Below, piece by piece: positions 34,601 to 44,925 of a DNA stretch of 64,000 nucleotides. Position 1 is the first letter of the stretch; the number at the start of each line of letters is the position of its first letter. The stretch is from Dimorphilus gyrociliatus (lineage: Eukaryota > Annelida > Polychaeta > Dinophilidae), in the NCBI GenBank assembly GCA_904063045.1, contig CAJFCJ010000019.1, positions 2,796,684-2,860,683 on the forward strand, given 5' to 3'. The notes under the pieces were generated by a model. It saw nothing but the letters and a program-made list of their open reading frames with translations, was not told the DNA's origin and did not search any database. The translations under genes were made by a program, and so were the position numbers.

Positions 34601-36780
34601 ACGCTGTGGGCAATCCTGTTTTTCTTCATGATATTCCTTCTTGGCTTGGACAGTCAGTTCGTAGGGATGGAATCTTTTGTCACTGTTATCGTCGATTTTT
34701 TCCCTATGCTTAGGAAGAAATGGTATAAAGAAGGTTTTGTGGCTTTATACGTTCTGATATCATTCTTGATCGGCTTAACCATGGTAACCAGAGGAGGAAT
34801 GTATGTGTTTCAGCTCTTCGATTATTATTCAGCTTCCGGTATGACACTCTTATGGGTTTGCTTTTTTGAATCAATTACAATTGGCTGGGTTTACGGTGGA
34901 GTTAAGTACTACGATAATCTAGAATTAATGTTTGGATTCAGGATAAATCCTTGGTTTCGAATCTGTTGGATGTGTATTACACCACTTGTAACTTGTGCTA
35001 TACTTATATCAATGTGGGTACTCTTCGAACCGTTAACATACAATGAAACATATAAGTATCCAGCTTGGGCCCAAGCAATTGGTATGTGTATGGGTTTTGC
35101 ATCAATGATATGCATACCATTGTACGTACCATACTCTCTCCTAACGGCGCCAGGAACGACATTTTTAGAGGTATGCTATATTTTATGTTTTTCTGATAGG
35201 TGAATAGCGTGTGCAAACAACTGCACCCATTGAGCATTTAATGACAGTCGCTATCATTTAAAGAGTTCTTTTGCTTTCAATTTCCCTTTTTATTGTTCTT
35301 AACAATGATATAATTTAACTGATTTTTATCTTTATAAGGCTGATTAATTAAAAACTGAAGAAGAGGCGACTTCTTTGTTAGTTACTTTTTCCGCTTTAAA
35401 AATTAAAGTTCACTTTTTACTTTGCTTTGGTTTCTATCAAAGTATTTATTATACTGTAAAACCGTAAACTGCTCAGTTTGATCTGTGATTTTTGCATATA
35501 GCTGATATATTTTTTTATGCCATCTTTTATTATTATACAAACTAGTCAGATGATGTATTCTCTCTGTTAAATAACATCTGCAAATTTTCTCTGTTTATCA
35601 TGAATACTTTGGCGCCATCTACTCTATTCAAATATCAAAATATCATTATACATCTTGACTTATTAATTATGAGTAATTGATCATATAAAAATATTTAAAT
35701 ACTTATATTTTATATTAACTCCTATCAAAGAATATTCAATAGGAGGTCTAAGCAAATTTTAATAAATCTATATCGACAGGAACATTGTATTTTATAAAGC
35801 TTAGTTAGCCTTTTCTCTGTGTAAGATCTTACTGTAAATTGTCAAGCCGAATAGCGGTTGCAAAAGTATGGAAAAACCCCTATGGCGTTTCTCTTTTTCG
35901 CTGGAGATTTTTCTTTTATCTAAATCATAAAAAACACTATCTACCTTTTAACAATAAACCAGCGCAAATAAGTTAAATAGCTTGGTATTAACGTAGTTTT
36001 TTATTAAAGATAATATTTAACCAACTTATATCTTGTTCATCAATGAACACAAACAATAAGTGATAACTATTACGTAAATAATCAGAAAAAAGCTTCTCTT
36101 CGTGAATAATATATTCTGTCAAAATGATAAGCTTTGCTAAGTTTCTTACTGATAAAAATCTTTTTCATTTCCTGTCTTCTGCATGTGCTTATTTTGCTTA
36201 ACTAACAGCGACTAAAGAACTCTATCACTCCAAAGTTGGAAGACTATCAATTAGAAAAAGAAGCGGAGGATTATGGAAAATTTAAAGAAATAACTGCAGA
36301 ATGCATACTTAAACCATCTTTAGAATCTCTCGTACCTTTAAACAACGATATTGGAAATTAAAAGAAATCTTTTCACTTCTTTCATTGACAATTTGATCTC
36401 GAGTAGGTTTAGCTCAATTTTTGCATATTTTCTCCAACACGATTCTCCCTTCTTTTTTTCTTGACTTTGCTATCAGACAAATATTTACTTTCATTTAAAA
36501 GTAATACCCTTTCTTATTGAACAATATTAAGTTACTAATTTGACTTAATTATACGGGACGCTCAATCCTACTTTACTTTTCTTTTTATTGATGGACCAAA
36601 ATGTGTTGTTCTATTGGGCGTTTTCCTTTAGTCTTATAATCAAATTTTCTTTCGAAATTTACTTTACAGCGTTTAGCATATCGTTTCAAGCCAATATATC
36701 CTCCGGAAGTAAGGAAAGCAAAGCACGCTATGCAAGAAAATACAACAGATACCGTAACAGTTAATGTTTCGGAAATGTAA
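31602..36780 (+). CDS. SLC6 Na+/Cl- dependent transporter (GABA/taurine/betaine/creatine group)
   Basis: Plasma-membrane symporter with the 12-helix LeuT fold. Exons are 31602-31848, 32379-32510 and 33828-35170, then one of two last exons, 36209-36361 or 36670-36780. The ion and substrate site in helix 1 ([15 protein letters not shown]), GGG at the helix 1-2 turn, and VWVDAGTQ-like text ([15 protein letters not shown]) are intact. The second extracellular loop has a Cys pair ([14 protein letters not shown]) and N-glycosylation sequons. [27 protein letters not shown] and IGWVYG place it with the GABA, taurine, betaine and creatine carriers rather than monoamine or glycine ones; the exact substrate is not decided. 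The N-terminal tail is long and acidic/Ser-rich. The first ATG in good frame is at 31602; an overlapping upstream frame begins at 31585. Confidence 0.93.
35612..35620 (-). promoter_or_regulatory. CTCF-like motif in the last SLC6 intron
   Basis: AGATGGCGC on the minus strand, in the 1 kb intron before the alternative last exons. CTCF can slow polymerase and affect exon choice in other animals; whether it does so here is inference. Confidence 0.3.
36209..36361 (+). CDS. SLC6 last exon, form A
   Basis: Follows a cttaactaacag acceptor in phase 0, matching the donor at 35171. It encodes 50 residues, [13 protein letters not shown] onward, with an acidic/Lys helix ([12 protein letters not shown]), ending PLNNDIGN. 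RLxxxxTP is the usual opening of this exon in GABA/taurine carriers, so this is probably the canonical tail. Confidence 0.7.
   Translation, partial: RLKNSITPKLEDYQLEKEAEDYGKFKEITAECILKPSLESLVPLNNDIGN
36670..36780 (+). CDS. SLC6 last exon, form B (alternative)
   Basis: Follows a ttactttacag acceptor, also phase 0. It encodes 36 residues starting [14 protein letters not shown] and ending VTVNVSEM before a stop. It shares the RL opening and a Lys/Pro-rich continuation with form A but differs afterwards. Use would require skipping form A, so the two would be alternative termini. Confidence 0.6.
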   Translation, partial: RLAYRFKPIYPPEVRKAKHAMQENTTDTVTVNVSEM

Positions 36781-37345
36781 ATTTTTATGAAAATACTTCT
36801 AATTCTATATAAGCAAAAGAGTTTGACTCTTTTACATTTGTTTTTAAATACCTTATCTTTTCGACAACATCCATTAAATAATATTTATATTTAATGCTTT
36901 AAATTTATATGTTTCTTTTCGTATTGTAAATAATCTATATTAATGTTTCTAGTGTAAAGATTTTATCTGTAAGTTTAAGAGAAAATGATTATTGAGTGTC
37001 GTGACTTGTTGTTTCTATATCGTTGTTCTTAAACATCTGATTTTCAATTATTATTTATCAGTATCGTTTCTATAAATAAACAATACAGCAATATAAATAC
37101 AAGATATAGTTAATTTTGTAGGTTTAATAGCGAGCGCCATCTATATGTAACTAGGAAGTGGTTATCTGTGTTGGATTACAAGATAATCTTAGTTTGAATT
37201 AAAAGTCCTCATCTTTAGTCAAATTACAATAAAAAACCGTATCTAGTTGTTAGGAGGAGATTGATGTTTTCGAATTTTTACATTACAAGGATAAATAACA
37301 AAATCTCCAAATAGCTATGTATCAAATGATTTTGTTTTTCGTTCT
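36781..37345. other. Convergent intergenic region, SLC6 and M28 peptidase
   Basis: Holds the two 3' UTRs. A CTCF-like motif (AGATGGCGC, minus strand) lies at 37134-37142, close to the middle. No other feature is visible. Confidence 0.5.
37134..37142 (-). promoter_or_regulatory. CTCF-like motif AGATGGCGC
   Basis: Located between the convergent 3' ends of the SLC6 and M28 peptidase genes. Exact match to the repeated core. Confidence 0.4.
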
Positions 37346-38873
37346 TTATTTAGCAGTTACCATTTTTAAGTCGCAGTTTGACCTCGTTTTCTCATACAAA
37401 TATTTTGTAAATACAAGGGCGTTTCTCCTCAGGAACTTTAGGTTTTCTTCAGTTGCCGTTCTCTCCATATTATCACAAGGAAAATGGTAACAAGTCCTCA
37501 TATAACCACGAAAATTGGCTGTGACAATTACATCTATATTATACTGTATGTCTGTTTGAGAATAGAATCTTTCGTACCTGTGTCTGTAATAAATAATGCT
37601 TTCAGGCCAACATCGGTGAAATTTCCATCGTAAGTCCAGAAGCTGGTATGATCACTCCTTAAGAAATCACTATTTAATGTAAACAAAAGTTGCTGATTCA
37701 ATTTTTAAAAGAATTATAAAGTCTTACTAGAGGCCAGAAAAAAACCATTCAATAACATCAACCCATCCTCTCTTAGGTATTTCAATTCCCAAAGCATGGA
37801 ATGGTGTTACATGATCATCGTCAACAGTATAGTACGTGTCGCTCAACTCTTTCATTATTTCGTTTTCATCTTGACGACCAATTATCGCTAGAAAATCACT
37901 TTTCATTCCTCTATCTCTTAATAACTTTACTAGGTCAGGAAATAGTAATTCTGTTCCAAAAGGTAACGTCTGAGTCTCATTAGCAAAATCATAATTCATT
38001 ATAGTTTCCAGGATCAGAGCTACTTGAAATGAAGTGTCAAACTTTTGTAAAATGTTTGGTAAAAGCCAATCATCGACAAATTCTGCACTGCCTTGTAAAC
38101 CCTTAACGAGAAATGAAAAAGTAAACTTTCTGCCAAGATTAGAGAACAGTACCTACAAATTCCTCAAAGTCGAAAGCTGCAAATACTATAGTATGTTCCT
38201 GGGGGCAGTTAGCGTTAGTTAACAACTTGGTAATTTCATATAATGCCGCCATACCGGAACCACTATCGTCAACCCCTTTTAAAGTTAATAAGACTTATTT
38301 TGGTTGTAAATGAATTATTAAGAATCAATCAAACCCGAAGTATTTGTTTGAGAATCATAGTGACTACCGATAAGAATGACATTATCCGCAGAAGTACCCC
38401 AGTTTGAACCTTTTAGGACATAAATATAATTTGCTCCTTCGGCCTAAAATACAACAAAACTCAGGTATTAATTGTTAAATAACACGTATACATTAGATAA
38501 GTAATATTCTGCAAACCAAATTTCCATTATCATCTTCACTATTGGAAGTAAAATTGTGGACGTCAACAAAAGCTTTCTGACTATTCTCATTAGCTAAATC
38601 AACAAAGAAGTCGTGAATGTGATGTCTGCAAATTTCTTTTGCCTCTGGCTGAAAATGACTGCGCTTGAAGCTAAAGCTTTTTTCCAAATGTCCTCGTAGA
38701 TTATCTATGCTGATATCAAAATTATCCTTATTTTTTGCCACATTTCTTTTTTCGGCCTTTACTGATGAAAATGTATGTTAAAAAATAGAGATTTTTGAAT
38801 TTTGATGCCAACCAGCAAAATTGCTGTACAAGCATAAGCAAATAAGGAAAGTTATTGAAAATCCTCTAATCAT
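37346..38873 (-). CDS. Secreted M28-family zinc metallopeptidase
   Basis: Probable aminopeptidase or related co-catalytic zinc hydrolase. The start at 38873 gives a signal peptide (GFSITFLICLCLYSNFA). A short intron separates it from an exon beginning VKAEKRNVAKNK; about six to eight exons follow, with reliable junctions at 37728, 37669, 37578 and 37533. The zinc and catalytic residues are in order: His in LIGSHYDS, Asp in GVDDSGSG, Glu-Glu in FDFEEFGLQGS, an acidic ligand in LILETIMNYD, and His in FLRSDHTSFW. The end, CYHFPCDNMER, also fits the family. Length is about 440 residues. Whether it acts as an aminopeptidase, carboxypeptidase or glutaminyl cyclase cannot be told from sequence alone, though the two-zinc set favours a peptidase. 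Confidence 0.85.
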
Positions 38874-39466
38874 TTTTCAGTCGCGAAAGCTATAGAATTC
38901 AATTATTTTTTCATTTTATTCAAGACACTGTACCACATGTTCTGAGAATAGCCATATGTTGTCTTTAACTGATTAGTTTATATTCTTAGTGTTCGACTGA
39001 AATAATTAGAATCTAATCATTTCTTTTCTAATATCAATTTTGTATTAAAAGGTTTGACCTATATTATAAGGTAATGTAAATAAATATATACTAATATGCA
39101 GTATATATAGTATATTTATAGATATACTGTTTATATACAGTACTAATATAAAGAATAGAGAATTTTTGTATAGTTCCAACACAAGTTCATCAATATGGAC
39201 AACATCTTCATACGCAAAAAGAAACGACCATAGATGTATAGCTGTAGTGTTTTTATACTGATAGACAGCCTAATGTCTAGTTTATACGTATTATGATATC
39301 TAGCAAACACTGAAGGCGATCAGTTGGACCATCCACTCTAAAAAGGGTAGAGATAATGAAGAGAACACCACAATCAAGTTGAATTACTTTTTCTGTAGAG
39401 AAAACTTTCAAAAGGAAAGGTGCAGTTATCAGTCAAAGATAAATAAAGTGAATATGCATTATATAA
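38874..39466. other. Intergenic gap between M28 and RING genes
   Basis: Contains the M28 promoter and the RING-gene 3' UTR. There is a short TA-rich stretch with TACTGT-type inverted sequences at 39090-39145. No gene is seen. Confidence 0.5.
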
Positions 39467-40840
39467 TCAAGAAAAGTCTAGGTAGAACGAAGATACCATT
39501 TGTCTGTTTGCCAAGAACAACCTTTTAGCATTCGGGCAATATTGCATGTGGAAAATATTCGCAAGCGAATAATTGAGAGTATCCATTCGTTCACCAAGAT
39601 AATTAAACAATATTATTGTCTTTTGAAATTCGCTATTAGCCAAAAAATAGCTATCGTTTATCTGACAAAGACAATTTGGTTCATCAATGTCAATTTTTCG
39701 TAGACACTTTCCGTCCTCTAGTGAACGAATATGAATGCTATTCGAATAGGAATCAGTAACAAATATTCTACCTTTCAATAGTAGAACCTCACTTAAACTT
39801 CTAAATCCTTTTTCTGTCCATAAGATTTTTCCATCTTTTATACGCATGATATGAGACTTACTAGTCGCTACTATATCTTTATGACCAACAGAGCGGAAAT
39901 TTTGCAGTTCATGCAGGAATTTACTAACAGATAGTTTCTTGACGTGTTTGGTTTGTAAATTAAATTTAACTGTTAGACAATTATGCGAATCGTTAAAGTC
40001 ATTCATGTAAACTTTTCCCTTATCAACAAAAGCGTTAGTCAGTTCATGATCGTGTTTAGAAAATATTTGTCCATTTTCAAGATTGAAATCTTGCTTTACA
40101 ATTGTAAAACTTTTATTCGGATAGATTCTCTCTTCCAAAGTATATAAATGTGAATTTATAAAAAATATTCCCCGGATAGAAATATCTTTTTGTTCAAAAT
40201 TTACTGTCCTCGAATTTTCTGTTAGATCAAAATTTTCTTTTGTTTCAACTTGCCTTACTTTTCCTAAATTAAAATCTGCTTCTATAAATTTTATTGAGGT
40301 TTTGACGACTTGTTTAAAAAGTTGACAATTGGCTATATCAGATGAGGATTTGGAAGTTGCTTGAAACTGTAAACTCGGTTGATTCATATTTTGTTTTTCC
40401 TGTTGAATCTGAAAAAATCTTTCAACTTGCATTTTTAATTCTGAGTTATTTTTATGAACGTCAGTTTTCATAAAAGATTCTAATCTATCCACTTGTAAAT
40501 CAATTTGATTCATAATCATTTGTCTTGTTCCAGCCACATTTGCATCATCTATCTTCAATCTCTTCTCTATGTCGTACTCTTTATTTTGATTTTGTTTTAC
40601 TGCATTTGAAAACATAATATTTCTAGGTAACTTACTCACATCACGTGAGACTAAAGGATGAGCCGTTCGACAACTAGGGCAGGTCAGAATATATTTTCCA
40701 TTGTATCTCACTAAATTTTGTATGCATTTGGAGCAGAATGTATGACTGCAGTGTAATAGTATTGGGTCTTTATGAATCCAACATGTTAGACAAATAGCAC
40801 ACATAACATCTTCCTCTGGAACACTCCAAAACTTGGGCAT
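39467..40840 (-). CDS. Intronless RING-finger protein with NHL-like C-terminus
   Basis: Probable E3 ubiquitin ligase of the TRIM-like group. A single exon of about 457 residues if started at MPKFWSV; an in-frame ATG lies four codons upstream (frame to 40852). The RING is C3HC4: CAIC, CSHTFCSKC and CPSC supply the zinc ligands. No B-box is visible. A charged helical stretch follows (residues 80-160). The C-terminal half has repeating beta-strand-like segments (GKILWTEKGFRSL, GRIFVTDSYSNSI, NCLCQINDSYFLAN) that resemble the NHL or six-bladed propeller of TRIM2/3/32/71-like proteins, weakly. An uninterrupted gene among intron-rich neighbours suggests retroposition or a lineage-expanded family. 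Substrate unknown. Confidence 0.75.
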   Translation of the reverse strand: MPKFWSVPEEDVMCAICLTCWIHKDPILLHCSHTFCSKCIQNLVRYNGKYILTCPSCRTAHPLVSRDVSKLPRNIMFSNAVKQNQNKEYDIEKRLKIDDANVAGTRQMIMNQIDLQVDRLESFMKTDVHKNNSELKMQVERFFQIQQEKQNMNQPSLQFQATSKSSSDIANCQLFKQVVKTSIKFIEADFNLGKVRQVETKENFDLTENSRTVNFEQKDISIRGIFFINSHLYTLEERIYPNKSFTIVKQDFNLENGQIFSKHDHELTNAFVDKGKVYMNDFNDSHNCLTVKFNLQTKHVKKLSVSKFLHELQNFRSVGHKDIVATSKSHIMRIKDGKILWTEKGFRSLSEVLLLKGRIFVTDSYSNSIHIRSLEDGKCLRKIDIDEPNCLCQINDSYFLANSEFQKTIILFNYLGERMDTLNYSLANIFHMQYCPNAKRLFLANRQMVSSFYLDFS

Positions 40841-42074
40841 TTTCATAAACAAATTCTCTAAACAAAATATTATTGGCTGTTTGTTTCACTACTGTGTGAA
40901 GGCCATTTTTATTGACTAATGTCGCTAACGCCATCTGCATATTTTTACTGATGGTTAAAACATATACTGTATAAAAACTCGCACTACATTTATATCAGAA
41001 CGTTTAACCAAACTTCTTTTTATAACTTTTACTATAATAACCATTATATATAAAAAATATTTGCTAATTTCCCTTATTATCGCTGTTAAAGATAAATCTC
41101 AAAACAATATAAAAACTTACATTATACAGCAATATTTTTCAAATTCATTAAGCTTATATATTTAATTAAACACTCTTAATTCATATATTATCCCCAACCG
41201 ATTGTTAAAATAATGATTTTCAACAACCTCTTTTCCAGTAGCAATCTTTACTGAATGACTCAAGTGAAAAAATCCTTTATTTTTTTAATTAAAATTTCTA
41301 ATTTAGAAAATATTTAGTCTAAAAAAAGTAATTGGAAAATGCTAAAGTATTTTAAGAAAAGGGTAAAAAAAAAAGATGGTCAACTTCTCTGATTGAATAT
41401 AGTCTTTTGTTTATTTTATTTTACTCTATAATACTCTAAAATAAAAAAAAAACACGATTTTTTTATTATTATCAATGAAATAGATTAATTATTTATTTTA
41501 ATTAGTAAATTTTGGTAATTAATAATGTTACAAATTAATTATACTTGTTTACCTAATATTAGATATGGGATAGCCAATCAGATCCATGTTTTAGGAATGA
41601 CCATTAACGGTTCGTGATTGCAAAGTGACCATTAACCTCCAGGGAGTCATCAGTTACTGATTAACTACCGATTTTAAATAGCCTGAAACAGATATTTGGT
41701 AATTTTTTTTCCATAGTAAAGTTAGCGTAACTAATCGATAAATGAATTATTAAAACTATTTTAAATTTAATCTCTAGATACATTCTTTTGAAAATTAAAT
41801 TAAATGGCGATGTATTAACCGTTGAAAATCGGTTGATTTCGCTTATAAGTTCATAAATAAGTTAAATTTTTGGGCTAAACTTGAATTAAATGTGTAATTT
41901 TATTAATAAATATTGATAAATCAAAGTATACTTAGAAAAATTATAATAAAATAGGTTATTAAATAAAATATTCTTGTTGTTCCGACGTTGGCGCCAAAAT
42001 TTACTGCGTAGTTCGTCTATTTGCGCATGTTTACTTACTCCATAGCTTATATTTTCTTCTAAATAGATTTGAAA
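40841..42074. other. Divergent intergenic region, RING and CPEB genes
   Basis: No gene is supportable. A CTCF-like motif on the minus strand lies at 40928-40936, about 90 bp upstream of the RING start. The remainder is very AT-rich. A possible splice acceptor just before the CPEB ATG (tctaaatag at about 42065) leaves open an upstream exon of CPEB. Confidence 0.5.
40928..40936 (-). promoter_or_regulatory. CTCF-like motif AGATGGCGT
   Basis: Lies in the putative promoter of the RING gene, in a divergent region. Confidence 0.35.
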
Positions 42075-43048
42075 ATGAATAGAAAATATTACGTAAGTCA
42101 CGAAGAACTAGTCGATTCTTACTCAGATGAACTTGTTAAAATGGCTAGATGTAACAAAAGATCTGTAAATAGCAATCCAGAACCCAGAATAAAATTACAC
42201 TTTAAGAGAACTATACCAAGAAGTGTTTCATCTAATTTATTCAGTCAGAAAGTATTTATCGGTGGAGCTCCTCCACACATGACCGACTTAGATATTAATG
42301 AAGCATTCTCAAAGTATGGCAACTTTAAAGTTGAAAAGAAGAAAGCTACAGATGTTAACAATTTCTTCTACCTTATATATGAATCCAGTGCCTGTGTAAA
42401 GAATTTACTCAATTCTTGCGCTAAAAATACAGTCGGCGAGTATTTTACATCTTTAGGTAGCCAAACAGTGCAAGTCATTCCTTGGGAAATTAATAATTCT
42501 CATTTTGTGCCAACGAATAATCAAACTCTTCTCGACAACAAAAAAGTAATTTTTGTCGGAGGTCTGCACGGAAAAATGACAGCCAAGTTTCTAGCAGACA
42601 TATTTAGCGGTTTTGGACAAATTGTTATGGTTACGATAGATGTTGACAAGTTCAAGTACCCAATTGGATCGGGAAGAGTGGCCTTTGCCGACAACGACGG
42701 TAAGAAAGAAGATACAGTTAATTGTTTATTTAAAACTTATTATCATTTCCCTTAGGCTATCGCAGAGCTATTGCCGAAGAGTTTGTTGATGTTCAAACTC
42801 CCGAGTTTAAAAAAACTATTCAAATTACTCCCCAACTTGAAGATTCTATGTGCACTTTTTGTCAAGAGCGAGCAGGGCCCTTCTTTTGTAAAAATTTCGC
42901 TTGTTATCGCTACTTTTGTACACTCTGCTGGAAGATAAGACATTCGGAGAAAGGATTTGATCAGCATCAACCATTAATGAGAAATAGCAAGCATAAACCA
43001 AAACTTGGTCCAGTCTTGTCAAGTCTTTCTAACCTTTCAATCTCCTAA
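42075..43048 (+). CDS. Short CPEB1/Orb-like RNA-binding protein
   Basis: Cytoplasmic polyadenylation element-binding protein; the family controls poly(A) tails and translation of stored mRNAs. Two exons, 42075-42699 and 42756-43048, give 305 residues. Two RRMs are seen: KVFIGGAPPHMTD...FFYLIYE (first) and VIFVGGLHGKM...KYPIGSGRVAF (second), separated by VQVIPWEI, as in CPEB1. The C-terminal ZZ zinc domain has its Cys/His set (CTFCQERAGPFFC, YFCTLCWKIRHS) and the family end PLMRN. The usual several-hundred-residue regulatory N-terminus is absent: only about 60 residues precede RRM1. The normal tryptophan after the RNP2 (GGVPW) is replaced by proline. Upstream exons remain possible, but I saw no coding sequence for one. 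Confidence 0.88.
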
Positions 43049-43915
43049 TTGAGAGAAATTTGTCCCTTTTTTTTTAATAAGGCTTATATTAAAGTCTCTG
43101 TTTCTTTTTTTTCGTTTTCCATAGTTCGAATTTTAAAGTTTTACTAACAACGAAAATATTTTTATATTTCTTTTTACTACTTTATTTGTTTTATTCCTTT
43201 GAACCATTTTTTAAACAAAGATATTAACTCTCAAGATTTTGAAATAGATTTTTGTTTGTATCTTACAAACTTGAAATCTTTCATTGCAAAACCAATCTTT
43301 TTTGATAATTTCTTGAGATGATATTTTGTTTTATGTACATATTTAACAAATTTTTATAAGTGACAAAGAAAGCAATTATTAACTTGTTTATTATTTTTTT
43401 CTTTATTTTCTAATACATTATCTTTTTTTTTTATGGGATCATTCATTATTTTTCTTTGATAGTAACAATATTTAATATACAAGTTAGACATCCAAAATAT
43501 TACGCTAAAGTTATTAAAAAAGAGTTGAGTCAACTTTTAAATTTATTGACCAAATATCAAATTAACTTTTAATCCCCATATATATTGGTCTACCTTTTAG
43601 ATACGGTGAATGTGATGAAATTTGAGCGTCTGTAAGTAAAAATCTAGCATTATTTTCTTAAATATTATTGTCAAACGATGAAATTTAATACTGTTTCTTC
43701 ACCCCCCAATCCTTACATAGACTAATGCATTAAAGTGAACACGAAATACTTATTTGCGAATAAGCCAGATTCTCTTTTGGGTAAACTCACAACTTCCATA
43801 TTTCCGTAAGCCTTTACACAACAGGCCTACAAAACCATTTAAAAAGAATACCTGTTGTTCAATCACTATTCAGTCTGTTCAAGATCAAACTTTGTACACG
43901 GCTCATAAAACGGTA
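43049..43915. other. Intergenic region upstream of the CRAL-TRIO gene
   Basis: T-rich, no gene. An in-frame extension from 43754 of the following gene lacks an ATG and is probably 5' UTR. Confidence 0.5.
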
Positions 43916-44925
43916 ATGTCTCAGTACATCTGCAAATTTGATGATGAAACAGCAAAGAAAGCTGAGAAAGAATTAAATGAAACACCAACTGTCAGAAAGG
44001 AATCGATTGAGAATCTAAGAGCTAAATTGAAAAGAAATAATCTACTCGTATGTCCTGTTGAGGATGATAAGTATCTTTTGAAATTTCTGAGACGAAGTAA
44101 ATTTGACGTAGAAAAAGCTGAATATCTTTTAACGAATTACTTCAGAATTAAATCGGAACATCCGAAATTCTGTAGTAACATCTTACCGTCAGCAATTGAA
44201 ATATTTCTTCAACAAAAAGTTTCTTGTATATTACCTGGCCGTACTGAAGATGGCTGTGCTGTTTATATGCTAAGACCAGGTAACTGGAATCCCGATTTAA
44301 CGGATCTTTCCTATATGTACAAGTTACACATTCTGAACCTCGAATGGCTTTTGGCAAACTACGAGGAAGTTCAAGTACACGGGATTCACGTTATTGCTGA
44401 CCTTGAACAGGTGGGATGGAGTCAAGTTCGAAATTTCAGTAAGGAATATGCTCTATTAATGACCAGCTTATATCAAGATGCTTTTCCTCTAAGAATGAAA
44501 GGTAGGTGTCATTCAAATTCTGTGATGTGTTTATTACTAGTAATGAACCTTTCCTTCCTATCATAGGTTTCCATTTTGTTGCTGAACCGAAAGTTTTCTC
44601 TTATCTCTTTGCTATAATTAAACCGTTTTTGAAATCCAAATTCCTATCGCGAATTGTTACTCACGGCTATAATCTGGAATCTCTTCATTCTCACATTAGA
44701 AAAGAGATCCTACCTGCACACTTGGAAGGATTCGCTGGTACATGGGAGGATATATATGATAATCATGTAAAAATTTTAAGAGAAAATGAGCAATTTTATT
44801 CTGAAATTGGTAACTATAAATTGCATCAGAGTACCGCTGTTGGAAATACTGGAAAGAGCACCGAACAGGTCGGTGACGGAAGAGCGGGAGTATCTGGAAC
44901 CTTTCAAAAGCTTAACGTAGATTAG
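43916..44925 (+). CDS. CRAL-TRIO (SEC14-like) lipid-binding protein
   Basis: Soluble carrier of hydrophobic ligands, in the group of alpha-tocopherol transfer protein, CRALBP and clavesins. Exons are 43916-44501 and 44567-44925, in frame, giving 314 residues. The N-terminal helical domain has KYLLKFLRRSKFDVEKAEYLL, the family signature. The CRAL-TRIO fold spans about 95-285, with GIHVIADLEQVGW, FPLRMKGFHFVAEPKVF and LPAHLEGFAG, all aligned with the group. The basic patch used by clavesins and TTP for phosphoinositides is not clearly assignable. Ligand unknown. The C-terminal 50 residues are polar and likely disordered. Confidence 0.88.
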
